Shown: one piece after another, positions 23,701 to 35,100 of the stretch
Layout of the letters: every line of letters starts with the position of its first letter
Numbering within the stretch: position 1 is the stretch's first letter
NCBI GenBank assembly: GCA_026413225.1
Contig: CM048553.1
Location: 114,287,190 to 114,351,189, forward strand
Length of the DNA stretch: 64,000 bases
Origin: Otis tarda
Taxonomy: Eukaryota > Chordata > Aves > Otidiformes > Otididae
Reading direction: 5' to 3'
The notes under the pieces: model-generated
What the model saw: only the letters and a program-made list of their open reading frames with translations
What the model was told of the DNA's origin: nothing
Databases searched by the model: none
Made by a program: the position numbers and the translations under genes

Positions 23701-26644
23701 CCTTCCTGCCACCTGCATTAGAAATTATTTAATTACACCGCAGAGGAGATGGGAAGGTCAAGGTAGGAAAGGGGCAGCAGGAGTGTGGAGAACTTGGGCT
23801 TTGGTCATTAGAAGAGTAGTAATGAGAAGCAGGTTGAGTCAAGCATGTGCTTAGGCTTGGGATAAATTTTAAAAGGAGAGGGGAGTATGGAGAGAGATGT
23901 GGGATGCACTGAATGAACATCAGATGAGGATCTGCATTACTGCAGGAGGTGATTGACGTATGCTGCCAACAAGCAGTTAGGTGGAAACTAATCCCTTGAA
24001 GCAAAAAGAAGAATGAATCAAAATACGTGGAGAGCCTAGAGATATTCCTTGAGTATTATCATTCTTGTGCTTCAGGAGATATCTGAGGAATCCAGTGGTA
24101 AATATTATCATTCACCATTTCTGAGCTCTGTCTGGTGTTTGCTCCAGATGGAAGACCATCAACACCCTTTATTTTTTGTGAGTCTGCTAGGTTGACAGGG
24201 GGTGTGTTAGATGGGGAGGTTCTCATTTAAGAAGTGCTGATACAACGCCTGATCTCTCTCTCTTCTTCCCCGGTGTTGTGGTTTTCGGTTTTTTTTTTTT
24301 TTTAAAGCCGAACAATAAAGTATGAGAACCCTTGCATTTAAGAAATAGTAATATTGAAAAATATTAATGAAGTTGCAGAGCTCAGAATGTGAGAAATGTA
24401 AACTAAAAAGGCCTCTGCAGCCCAACTGACCTCCACATTCCTACTCCCTGTCGATGATCTTTTTTTTACATGATCACATTCTGTTTTTCTCCTTTAGATA
24501 CTTAGGATGGAGTGAGTCCAGGAGAGCGTAACATAGGGCTGTAATCCGAAAAAAAGATCTCATGCTTCCTCAAGGACTTGGGATCCACCTCTGCCTCTGC
24601 TGCAAACCTAGCTTGTGGCCAGGGGCTAGTCATGTCAGACTTAACTTTCTGTGAAACTATGCTGAGCTTCCTGTTTTCTGCCTACTAAATTGAGAGGCTT
24701 GTGGTCTTGCAAAGGGCTGCAAATTCATTATTGCAGAACTGGGGCTGTGCTCTGAGCCAATATGATGCTTTAAGATGTCGAGGAGTCTGAATCTTCAGGC
24801 TACGATGTTTAAAACAGAGAATCTGAAATAACGTGTGTAACACTGCACTGCTGCTCTGTAACTCACTGGTAAAGCAGGGACAATGCCCCTCCTGCCGTAT
24901 GTGGCTGTGAAGATGCGATTCATCAATATCTGTATAGCATTCAGGTACTACACTAATGAACAGCATAGGAAGGGAGTAGTTCTGGGTCTGAGTAAAGCCT
25001 AGAATGACAGATGTTGAGCAGTAGGGAGGAAATAAAATCGTCTAGCTTCTCACTAATTGATCATCTTGTGCTCTGAATGAGGCAGGGGACCAAGAGCTAG
25101 GAGTATGTATTGTACATACTGTCTGGGCTATTGAAATGGTGCTTTTACTCTCCTATTTCCTAACTTCAGATGACACTATTTTATTTCTTAATTTTTTTTT
25201 TTCAAAGAAAGGTATTTGTGGCTAGAAAGTAAAATAAACTAATGCAGCCTGGGTAGACACAAACCCATCAAGATTTGCAGTAATGCAATGAGCTGCTTAC
25301 AAGGTAAACTGAGTTTTAAACTAGAATGTTTCAATAAAGTAAGGGATGTTAAAGCATATGTGCGGGACAGATTTTTCTGCTATGGTAAGAGGAAATAGTA
25401 TTAAAAAGTACATTATCGAGTGTTTGCAGTCTCACATGGCAACCTGTCTAATATAGAAGGCTTCTAATTTTGCCTGTGTGGGAAGGAAGTCCCACAGCTG
25501 CTTTCACTCTCCTCTGAGCTTGGTCATTTCATGAATCATAAACTAGTTCCTTATTGCTATCTTACTGTGGTGGTGATGAAAACAAGCCATGCCCTTTCAC
25601 AGCTGGAAGCCAAATGGTAGTTTAGCCATCATAATTTCTGCTCCTCTCCAATCCCAAGTACCAAAATCAATCACAGAGCTATGGTATTTGCTGAGCAAGA
25701 CTAATAGTGTTTTTCAGGACCTTAAATAAGTGGAGATGTTCTAGGTGTCTGGGGAATTACAGAGCAAATATTATATTTGACTTGCTTATGGTTTTTTTTG
25801 AGATAGTTGTTCCAAAATGTTGTCTGATTATGTGACATGTCCTTTTCCTTCACAGATATCTTACAGAGCCCAGCAGGGAATAACATCCAACCCTGTCGTC
25901 AAGATGCTGATCATCTGGGTCTTTGCCTTCCTCCTCTACTGCCCTGCAATCCTCTTTTGGGAGCACGTGGCCGGATACAGCGTGGTAGCGGCGGATCAGT
26001 GCTACGCTGAGTTCTTCGACAACTGGTACTTCCTCCTGTGCGCCTCCACCATAGAGTTCTTTGTGCCACTGCTCTTGGTGACCTACTTCAATGTGCACAT
26101 CTTCCACAACATCCAGAGGCGCCAGCGGCACGGCAGCACAGAGGACTACGAGCCTCCGAGGAGTGGCAGCCTGTCCTGCAGATTTTGCCTCTTGCCAAGG
26201 CCAGGAACATCTCCATCGGAAGCAGAAGACAGCGTTTCATCATTAACGAGGTCATGGAGACCAGCAGCGATGGCTAACTGTCCGTCTCCAACACAAACCA
26301 GTCCCACACCTTTCAAAAGGGACTTCTCTGTTTCTTTCCGCTCAAGGACTGGGTCAAGACTGCAGCGGGACAAGAAAATAGCAAAGTCACTTGCCATAAT
26401 TGTGAGTGTCTTTGCTGTTTGCTGGGCCCCATACACTTTATTAATGATTATTCGTGGGGCCTGCCAAGGAAAGTGCATCCATAACTCCCTGTATGAAATA
26501 ACATTTTGGCTTCTGTGGATCAATTCCTCTTTGAACCCATTTCTTTATCCTCTCTGTCATATGAGGTTTCAAATGGCTTTCATGAAAATATTATGTCCCC
26601 AAAAGTTTGCAGTATTGAGATCACGTAACACACCTTCTGTTTAG
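20440..26644 (+). CDS. HRH4: Histamine H4-type receptor (H3/H4 class GPCR), tandem copy 1
   Basis: Exons 20440-20728, 23344-23510 and 25856-26644 join to 1,245 nt, 414 aa. The product is a plasma-membrane aminergic GPCR; the H3/H4 class binds histamine and couples to Gi/o. Visible landmarks: glycosylation sequon N17-S-T, N65 (1.50), D93 (2.50), C120 and ECL2 C201 for the disulfide, amine-binding D127 (3.32), DRF at 144-146, W173 (4.50), E219 (5.46, typical of H3/H4), P223 (5.50), CWAP with W342, NPFLY at 379-383 and C399 as a possible palmitoylation site. ICL3 spans about residues 240-325. The position after IMPACT and the phrase NYFFLNLAISDF favour HRH4. Exon 2 and parts of exon 3 look more like H3 (LTGTWHLGRGLCKLW, VSYRAQQG-like). 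Start M1 is chosen because copy 2 has no in-frame ATG upstream of it; M15 is the alternative. No disabling change was seen. Confidence 0.93.
20729..23343 (+). other. HRH4 copy 1, intron 1
   Basis: Intron of 2,615 bp, phase 1. The first ~150 bp resembles the same part of copy 2 intron 1; most of the rest looks unrelated. It carries a long hairpin at 22517-22577. Confidence 0.88.
22517..22577. repeat. Near-perfect inverted repeat (hairpin) in HRH4 copy 1 intron 1
   Basis: The left arm at 22517-22545 (29 nt) and right arm at 22551-22577 (27 nt) are reverse complements apart from two extra T in the left arm. The spacer is GTTAG. The longest uninterrupted pairing is TTTGTTTGCAGCAAACTACA plus CA. 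No target duplication or known family was recognised, so it may be a fold-back element, a small DNA-transposon relic or a miRNA-like hairpin. Confidence 0.88.
23344..23510 (+). CDS. HRH4: HRH4 copy 1, exon 2
   Basis: This 167-nt exon lies between acceptor TTTATTTCCATAG and donor GTAAGA. It completes the split glycine codon and encodes the end of TM2, ECL1 and TM3 up to SVTKA, including C120, D127 and DRF. It differs from exon 2 of copy 2 at about 21 bases and seven residues, far more than exon 1. Confidence 0.93.
23511..25855 (+). other. HRH4 copy 1, intron 2
   Basis: Intron of 2,345 bp, phase 0. It holds a T run near 24289-24303 and a probable old SINE at 24560-24980. No exon-like sequence was seen. 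Confidence 0.88.
24560..24980 (+). repeat. Probable old MIR/CORE-type SINE relic, interrupted
   Basis: GGGATCCACCTCTGCCTCTG followed by GGGGCTAGTCATGTCAGACT resembles the MIR core. A later part (CTGTGAAGATGCGATTCATC, then TCTGTATAGCATTCAGGTAC) resembles the MIR 3' region. About 150 bp of unmatched sequence lies between. Recognition is by eye and the divergence is high. Confidence 0.4.
25856..26644 (+). CDS. HRH4: HRH4 copy 1, exon 3
   Basis: This 789-nt coding exon follows acceptor CCTTTTCCTTCACAG. It encodes ISYRAQQG through TM4, ECL2, TM5, ICL3, TM6, TM7 and helix 8, and stops at TAG (26642-26644). The C-terminus is LRSRNTPSV. The first codon is ATA (Ile), where copy 2 has GTG (Val). Confidence 0.94.
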   Translation: MSYRAQQGITSNPVVKMLIIWVFAFLLYCPAILFWEHVAGYSVVAADQCYAEFFDNWYFLLCASTIEFFVPLLLVTYFNVHIFHNIQRRQRHGSTEDYEPPRSGSLSCRFCLLPRPGTSPSEAEDSVSSLTRSWRPAAMANCPSPTQTSPTPFKRDFSVSFRSRTGSRLQRDKKIAKSLAIIVSVFAVCWAPYTLLMIIRGACQGKCIHNSLYEITFWLLWINSSLNPFLYPLCHMRFQMAFMKILCPQKFAVLRSRNTPSV

Positions 26645-26929
26645 AGAGTTAAAACAAATTAATTACCTGTAAGAAATTCCTCTCTCATTTAGTGCTATGT
26701 TTTTGTATGTATCTTCAAAAGAAATAGCTGAAAACTTTTGTCTACTAATAGGATTAGTTGAGTGCAGCAGAGACATGTATTTGCCCTGATTTTGCTAGTT
26801 TTCAGGGTTCTGGTTTTGGTTTTGCTGGTATGATGCCAGGTTAAACACCACCTAGTGCAATGAAAAGAATAACAAATTTTGCTGGATATCCTTCTTGGTT
26901 GGTTTGTGGGTTTGAGGTACTTTTTTTTT

Positions 26930-26935
26930 AATAAA
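26930..26935 (+). promoter_or_regulatory. Candidate polyadenylation signal of HRH4 copy 1
   Basis: AATAAA lies about 285 nt after the stop codon and is the first exact canonical hexamer downstream. Confidence 0.5.
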
Positions 26936-29289
26936 AAGCTGGTACCATGAAAGCACTCTTCTATAGATATCCCTACAGGGGCTCATTGAAGGGATATATC
27001 TGGTTTTGTATACGTTGAGTTAAAATGTACATCCTATTTGTGAACCTAAAGCTAACAGTGACGAAGCAGTTCTGCTACATTTTTGAAAGGTTGTAGTCGC
27101 AGGAGCGGTATAATTCTGTTTTAAAAACTGTTATGAAGACAAGATAGTGCCCTGCAGTTGTTATAATTCCCATAGTGAGCAATATGCAAGTGAATGGACT
27201 GCTCGATCTGGCATATCTGTCCTTTTCTAATGTTAATGTAGTCCAGACCTGGTGTTGCAGGACAAAATACACGTAAGTGAGTAATTCTAGATGATTTTCA
27301 AGAATGAAAATTTCCATGGTAATGGAATTTTGAGATTGGTTGTCAAAATTGTCACAGGCATAAATAGTTGTTACTCTTTTCACCTGGGCTATCTTTTCTC
27401 CTGACAGTGTCTGCCTCTTTGATCATGCTTAAATTATATTTAGTGCCAGATTTGTGCACTGTTTGGCTGCCTAGAAGATAAACCAGGCTTGGGCACATGA
27501 TCACATTCCTGTTGAATTAGCAGCGGAAGCAATACAAAGTTTATGCTGGATTTACGATTTTCGCTGCGTGTGCGAGAATAGACAATACCCTCTCGGATGT
27601 AAAGCTTTGCAATTACAAAGATATTCCATCCAAATGTCTGGAAGAAATTTGAGCTGACAGAGTGATTTTTATACTAGATCAGTTCTTTGTGTCCTGTTAC
27701 TATGAAGTTACATGGACTTTCTCTGCCACTGAACCAGTATCAGACTGGATTTTTTCTGTCACTGAACAAGGGCCGTATTCACTGCTTGAGAATGGGATAG
27801 AGGTCTATCTGAGAGCTGACACATAGGTGTCTTAAGCAGCTATAAATAAACAAAACGGGTGAATATGCAGTACTGAAAGGAGTGAGTGAAGGCAATGGAG
27901 CTTGATTATAACCCATTCCATATACCAAACTTTCTTGCCTTCTGTTGAGAGTTGCAACTCACCCAGAAGGTTTTCATGGATGGGTGAGAGTCACTGGTTA
28001 ATTTTTTTTTCTCTCCTTTTATATAATTTTCTTTCCTCTTTATATATATATAAAAATGTATAAAATATGGAAAGAGAAATGTGATGCACAGAACCATGAA
28101 GAGCAATAGTCAATTTAAACAGCATTTTTTATCTAATTTGAAATTGGCTGAAGAAGTGTTGCAAAAGCAGAGTACTCCTTTGCAAGCACAATTCAAATGC
28201 ATGTGAGCAGCTTAATCATAGCACAGAAGTTGATGGCTCTCAGGAACTGAAAGGCCATTCTGTTTAGAGGTCCGGAACTGAAGACTTCTCTTACCAGTTT
28301 TCACACTGGTGGAAGATTGTCTTTCACCACTTATTCTCATTATGCCTCCTTGCCTCACAAGGATGGTGTTATGGATTGCGAGCATGATTGCTAAGAAAGA
28401 TATAGCTTCAGGAGGAGGTCATGGCCATTGATTCAGCCCAGCTGTTTTCACTGTGATGAGCTGTGGTGCTGGTGTAGATTTTGTGGGGTTTGTTTTTCTG
28501 TGAGGCTTAAAAAAACCAAACACACATATACACATTTAAAACATTACAGAATAGCTGGTGTACTAAATAAACCTCTTTTAAACAGATAAACTGTTGGTAG
28601 GCCCAAAATAGCAAAGTATTTCAGTTGTCTATTTTTCTGTCCCTACGCTTTTAGTATAAAAATTCAGTTTGCATTTTGTGATTAAATTATGCATTGTTTA
28701 CTTTGGAAAAATTACTACAAAATTACTGACTAGGTAAACTGTATCCACATGTTGCAGTACTGGAAAACTAGAGTTTGTCAGGAAGCACAATGTCCGGCAA
28801 ATTTGGAACCACATGGAGTGGTGAAGGTACTAGAGATCCGTATTTTCAATGTTCTATATTACACATACAGTGTTCAAACTGTTTTGTCACAAGCCAAGTT
28901 TCTCTATGTACTTGCTCATCCATTTCACGTCCCTGAATTTTCCTCTGTCTTTGCAGATGCCCAATAGGTCTTGTAAATACATGGTAACAGTAGGCATATG
29001 ACTCTGTGAGGTTCAACTCAAACCACAACAGTGCTTTTCTAACTTGACCCTCCCAGGTCTTAACCACCTCCCCCCCTCCCCCAATAAAACATACATGTTG
29101 AAATAAATTGTGTTATCTTTTTTTGTTTGTTTTTTTTTGTTTATTTCTGGGATAAGTGTTTAGCCGTAATGATTATCTTAATGTCTGTCTCCTTTATGTT
29201 AGGCTACAGTTTTCCTCCACAGGAAGGAAAGAAGGAGAGAGTACATAGATTCCCCCCTCAGCCCTGTGAAGAACTATGATTAAAACTTC
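26936..29289. other. DNA between the two HRH4 copies, left part
   Basis: About 2.3 kb of A/T-rich sequence with a TATA-rich stretch near 28041-28052. No exon or clear transposon was recognised. Confidence 0.45.
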
Positions 29290-30960
29290 AACATTTGATT
29301 TATTCCCTAATTTTTAAAAGCAAGTGCTACTCTCCCCTTGTCCACTAAGCTAGTCATTTTATCAAAGATGACAACGAAGTTGCTCAGGCATGATTTACAC
29401 TTGGTAAACCCATGCTGACCTTTTCCAGTAAACTTTTCCTCCCTCAAGTTATCAGCAATGCCTTCCAAGAGGACTTGCTCCATTATTTTCCCAGGGAACA
29501 AAGAGAGGCAGAGCTTTGTCCTTGTGGCATCATTTGAAGATGGTTGCAACATTTGCCTTTCTCCAGTTGTTGGGAACCTCCCTTCACCTTTACGACATTT
29601 CAAAGAGGACAGAAAGTGGCCTTGCAAGGATCGTTGCTGGTTCTCTCAGCAGTCTTGGGTGCAGCCCATTGGGGCCCATGGCCTCTTATGAGTCAAGTCC
29701 TCTCAAGTAATCCCTGCCTTATTCTCCCCTGCTCCTGCCTGGTGTCCTCCTTGAACTCATTCACTAAGCATGGAGGAGGGGGAGACCTAGTTAGTAAAGA
29801 ATTAAGCAAAGAAAGCATTGGGTACCTCAGCCTTATCTGCTTTCGCTGCCACTGGATCACTAGCCCCATTCAGCAAAGTGCCTACATTTTTCTTATTCAG
29901 CATTTTACTGTTAACAGAGTGGCTGAAGTTCTTTATGTTGTCCTTGATGTCCTTTACAAACATCAACTCTAGGTGAGCTTTGGTTTTCCTGACATTGTGC
30001 TTATGTGGCCAGGCAACATTTCTAAATTCTTCCTTTGTAGCCTGCCCCTGCTTCAAACTCCTCCATGCTGCCTTTTTTTTTTGTGTTGTGGCTTCCCTGG
30101 TTAACCATTGTCGTGATACATCTACTTGTTTTCTTAAGAACTGGGATGGAATTTTTTTTGGTGCATGGAGGCTGCTGTCCTCAGAGGCCTGCAGGCTCCC
30201 TGAGCTTATTTGCACTTCAGAGCTGCCTCCCATGGGATCCCACCTATTGCTTTCCTGAGTAAACTGAAGTCTGCTCACCAGAAGTTCGTGGTCTGTACTG
30301 TGTCTCTGCTTCCTCACCCATTTTAGGATCTTGAACTCCTCTGCCTCATAGTCACTGCAGCCAAGGCTGCCATTGATCACACACTCCTAACTAGCTCCTC
30401 TTTACCAGCAAAGAACTGATCTAGCTGTGTGTCACCCACCTTGGCCCATTCAGTACTTGATCAGAAAGTTCTCCCCTGATACCCTCCAGGAATCTTGTTG
30501 ACTGCTTTTACCTGCTATGTTGCCCTTCCAGCAGATGTCATGAACATTGAAGTCCTAGACAAGAAACGGAGTCTCTCATCCAGAGGTTTCCTTGCTTTGC
30601 TTAAAGAAGACTTCACCACCCCCCTCACCCTGACTGGGGTGCTCTGCAACACACTCCCACCAGTATGTCACCCATGTCATTGGCTTCGTGACTGGTGGCT
30701 TTGTGACTGCAGAGGGAGCTGTGGTTCCCAGGCTGCACTGGTGCGCAAGCACGCAGGGCAGGTGTCTGTTGGGACATTTTATTGTTCCTGAGATCTCTTC
30801 TGCTCCTGTTGCCCACACCTTTTGCTTTAACTACTCTTCAAAATACATTTCCCTTTGTTCTCCAAGACAGGATCAGAGCACTGCACCTCCCCTCCCCACA
30901 TGTTCTCCACCCTCTCTTTCCTTTTTTCTTGCCCCGTGTCTTCCCAAGCACCCAGCATTA
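29290..30960 (-). mobile_element. CR1 LINE internal fragment (ORF2), degraded
   Basis: Read on the minus strand this is CR1 ORF2. The segment between endonuclease and RT gives CSDYEAEEFKILKWVRKQ and AHLELMFVKDIKDN. The beginning of the reverse transcriptase gives PGKIMEQVLLEGIADNLREE and GQHGFTKCKSCLSNFVVIFD. Frames shift and stop codons interrupt it, so it is inactive. The endonuclease side (30400-30960) is more decayed and the right edge is approximate. It sits between the two receptor genes. Confidence 0.85.
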
Positions 30961-31837
30961 CAGCTGCAGTTCAAAAAGCCAGTAGCAGGGTGTGCCATGG
31001 TGCTATGGAGCTGGTGAGCCGCAGGCATGAGTCACGGCTGTGGCCTGCCAACTTCTGTGCACTCTTACAAAAACAAATGTAATTGTGATGAGGAAGGGAT
31101 ATGCCTTCTTACACTTGCAAAGGGCAAAGGGTTTGGCACTTTGGCGAGTGGGAACTTACCTGGAATTACTTGGGAAGTAGAGGATTAGATGGGCCATACT
31201 TACAAGGTCCTCCAAAGTCCAGGTATTTGGTTTGCTATGACCAGGGCTAGACCTGCTTCTGATTAGGATGAGCTGAAAAGGTATTGGTGATACTTATGCT
31301 GAATTTTAAATGCTCTGTGACCAGCAGCATTAAGAAATACACATCTGTCCTTAACTGTAAAATTTAGTAAGTGGTATAGCAGCAAGTGCAACAGTACCTA
31401 CACATAAGAAGAAACAAAAGAAGAGAAACAAAATTGTAATAATTTAAATCCAGTTGACCATTGGGGAAGTGAAAATGAGATCTGCTTTTAGATTCAGCAG
31501 AGTTCAATCTGTAAAAATGCTTACACAATGCTAATATGCAAACTGCTTGACTGTGAAAAAAGCTGGTTTCAGACTAACTTTTCTGACCTCAGAAGATAAG
31601 GATCAGCGTTCAGGAGAGAAAGAGATAACTTATTTTAAGTTGTGCACTTACTGCTGCTTATGAGGTGTCTTTTTTTACAGATTTTTGTTTTCAGGCCAAT
31701 AGGTGCATTCAGATCAAGGAACATTACAGAAGTCTTGTGTTCCATTATTCTGATATTGTGGATTTTTTTTTTGATGCATCAATATTCAGCCCAGCCTGTT
31801 AATAGACTTTGCTCTACCTTTTGGATATCTTTGCCAG
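30961..31837 (+). other. 5' flank of the second HRH4 copy
   Basis: Region between the CR1 fragment and the copy 2 start codon. It carries the shared GATAAGGATCAG block at 31595-31606 and a CCAAT motif near 31696. The last ~25 bp before the ATG (CCTTTTGGATATCTTTGCCAG) is nearly the same as in copy 1. Confidence 0.5.
31595..31606 (+). promoter_or_regulatory. Conserved upstream block of HRH4 copy 2 (putative promoter element)
   Basis: Same GATAAGGATCAG 12-mer as upstream of copy 1, 243 nt before the start codon. Function is inferred from conservation only. Confidence 0.35.
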
Positions 31838-32126
31838 ATGGAAATTTCTTCCCAAACTGAACTGACCTGGATACGCAACATGCACAACAGCACTGCCGAA
31901 ACTCCGCACACAACTGGAACATGTAATGAGATTTCGTCCACACAGCCACCCAGCTCCCAGTTTTCGCTGGGTGTGTTGGTGCTGCTGGCTTTCCTCATGG
32001 TGTTGCTAGCTCTGATCACTGTCCTTGGAAACGCCCTGGTGATCCTTGCTTTCATCGTGGACAGAAATCTCAGGCATCGGAGTAACTACTTCTTTCTCAA
32101 TCTTGCTATTTCTGACTTTGCAGTGG
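31838..32126 (+). CDS. HRH4: HRH4 copy 2, exon 1
   Basis: The coding part is 289 nt with donor GTAAGT and encodes the N-tail, TM1 and most of TM2. Against copy 1 only six bases differ, giving the residue changes Y29C, L33S and P34S in the N-tail; the TM1-TM2 protein sequence is unchanged. Confidence 0.92.
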
Positions 32127-35100
32127 GTAAGTCACAGCCATGAAGGCATGTTATATTTGTTTCCTAGGTATCTTAGGAGAAGCAAGGGGGTTTGTTTTTT
32201 AGGCAGTTTCTTCTAAGGGAACTATTTCCCAGCTGTGTGTCTACGGGAAGGATAAGGAATGGTGGATAGCAACCTATTATGTCTAAAATATGTTATAATG
32301 AGAAATCCATCCTTCTTTATATCAATACTTTTAATATTGCTTCAGGAAAAAGAAGGAAATATTGTATGTGAATACCAGTTGAAGGGAAAAGGTTGTTTGC
32401 TGCACTTTATGATTTACCTTTGCTCTTCCTGTAAGGTTGTTCATCACACACTTCAGAACATCCTTGTATTTGACAGTGTAACTGTTTTCTTATACAGCTA
32501 TCTGTGGTACATTCAGGTAAATTAATTATTCCTCTACATTATACTAATGGCTTATGAGTTTATTATGCTACAGCAAAACATTTTACTGCTATGACTTTTT
32601 ACTTGATTCAACTCAGTGCAGGCTAGAGATCAGATGCCTTGCTTGATGCCAGCAACGGTCTGCTGGCATCTCCCATCTGTTTTCCTCATTAGTTGCCTCT
32701 TCCCATAGTGTCATTGCAGAAGTCCAGGAGAGTTGGCCCCTGAAGGTGCCATAGATCTGGTCCTGGCGGGTGTTGCCAGGCAAGCAGGTGGAGGGCGTGG
32801 ATGCCTTGTGCAGCACTCCTTTCAGGGTTCGGGACAGGGAAACAGCCCATGCAGCGGAGAAAGCCTGACAAAAACATGGTCCTGTGGAAGACATTCCAGC
32901 AAACATCTTGACTAGCAAGGAAGTATTTCTACACACAAGTGCTTCCTCTTTAGGACAGTCACAGAGACCAGTGTTCACTAAATCATGAGCAAGGAAATCA
33001 CACTCATCGACCTACTCCACTACTGGCAGTACTGTCCCCCGTAACTGCTGTTCCTTTGTCAGTGCTGTGTAGTGAAGTGTATTAGTTTAGCCTTTAAGAT
33101 TTTCCTTCCTCTATGCCATTTATAACCTGGAGTGCCTAATTCTCCCATGAGGGAGAAACCAAACGACGCATGTGCTGGAGCCTTTTCTTTTCTTCTCCAG
33201 GCAGACAATTTGCTAGAACTGCCGTTTCATTGCTCAAGTCTCCTGCAAAAGTCTGTTTCTCCTCATATCTTACAGTTTAGTCAAGAGATTTAAATATCTA
33301 TCTTCTACATCAGTTCTTGTTTGTGGCTGGTGCCTCATGAAGTCAAATCAGCCAAGACGAAATGATTGATATCAGTATTATGCTGGCCTATAGACTATGT
33401 ATGTAAACCTAATGTAAACCTAAGACTTTGTCTTGGATCAGTCAGAAAATGATTTATTTTCTGAAGCTGCTGTGGTATTTTTTAAATTTCTTAGAAGTAT
33501 TGAATCTTTCCATGCATGTGACTCATGTCTTTTTCATCCACTAATTGGTAAAAGTGAGAATGGTTTTGAATATAAATACTTAAAACCTGGTTCTTGCAGC
33601 TGTATTTATATCTATAACTAAAAGCAGTCATTACTTTTTGACATGGTGCCAAACATTGATCCTGTTGAAGTTGATGAGAGCAGTAGCTGTCATCAGCAAC
33701 TATGAAAAATGAGTATTTTGTACAAAAAGTGATGCTGCTTGTATTTAAGGTATATGTTAAAACAAGCCATCAGTATTGAACGGGCTGTGTGCATTTCTCT
33801 GTCGATAACAGTCTGTCAGCTCGTTGCCTAGAGGTTTATTGTCAGTGGACCACATCAGCCTGGATGTGTTCAGTAACTTCTAAGCTCTTGATGGACATAT
33901 CAAAAAAAGAATAATCCGATGAGTTTAAAATGGATCTTGAAGCTGCATATAATTTTATATTTGTCGCTGGTGGATCAGCGCTTCCAGGAATGTAGCATCA
34001 GGCATTGCACCATACTTTTGAAAGATTATTGGTAGTGAAATGAAGAAGTTGCTGGCTTAAAAAAAAAAAAAACAACATGACTTTCTTATAAAAGGAATTC
34101 AGTGGAAGGCCTTTCGGACCAAAGTCAAATGCAACGAAAAAAAAAATCAGTTCTGGAGTTAATGTGAGCTGGAGAACCATCATGAGATTAAAACACCACT
34201 TAAAAGTGGGAGAGGGTTTCATACCTCTGCTGTGTCTGCTGTGTCTTTGGTAGTTGCTGTTTCCAGATGCCACACAGACTGTCCAATATATTGTCTCTAG
34301 CTATGTTAATGTAAAATGTTAACCCATTTTACGTTAATAACTGACATTAGCAAAATCTGTAGATGTGTTTAGGGGAAAACTCTAACAGAGAGAAAAGATT
34401 AGCGGATATACAGCTATGAGGTTACAAGTTAGAGTGCAACCACAGTGCATATAGGCTGCACCGCTGATTATATATCTTTAGAAACTGTAAGTTGGTTAGA
34501 CTGCAGTTTTCTTCTTCAGCAGATCCTTCTTTGCTGATTTGCCCTGAGCTTATCCCAACAATTGGTATACACAAATATGCTAAGATTTAATACATGAAAA
34601 GCCATTGTCAGATTTCATGAGAGTGTAAGAATTTCTGTACATGAATTACGTATTCACCTTAATAGATTTATATTTTTTATCCAAATGCCAGAATAGCATC
34701 TCTCTCTGCTTTCAGGAGTACTGTTTGCAACCCATATGAACTGCACAGTGTCTCTGTGGTTGCTTTCCATAGGTGTGTTCTGCATGCCTCTCTACATCCC
34801 TTACAGCCTGACGGGGAAATGGCAATTGGGAAGAGGTGTGTGCAAGCTCTGGCTGGCTATGGACTATCTTCTGTGCACAGCTTCAGTATTTAACATTGTT
34901 CTTATCAGCTATGACCGTTTCCTGTCAGTCACTAAAGCTGTAAGTACCCTGTTTATAGCTTCTCTGATTTTGTCACAAGAAAATTGGTGGATTATACTCA
35001 CCAACTTTTGTCATGTTGGTGAGCATAAGCCTAAATTGAATCAAGATAATAGCCCTCAAAAACATGCTGGCATGTGGAGATTATTAGATATTTGCAGCTA

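Noticed and set aside
29802..30380. Open frame of 192 codons on the minus strand
   Set aside because: It is a remnant of CR1 ORF2 between endonuclease and reverse transcriptase, so it is reported as a mobile element and not as a host gene.
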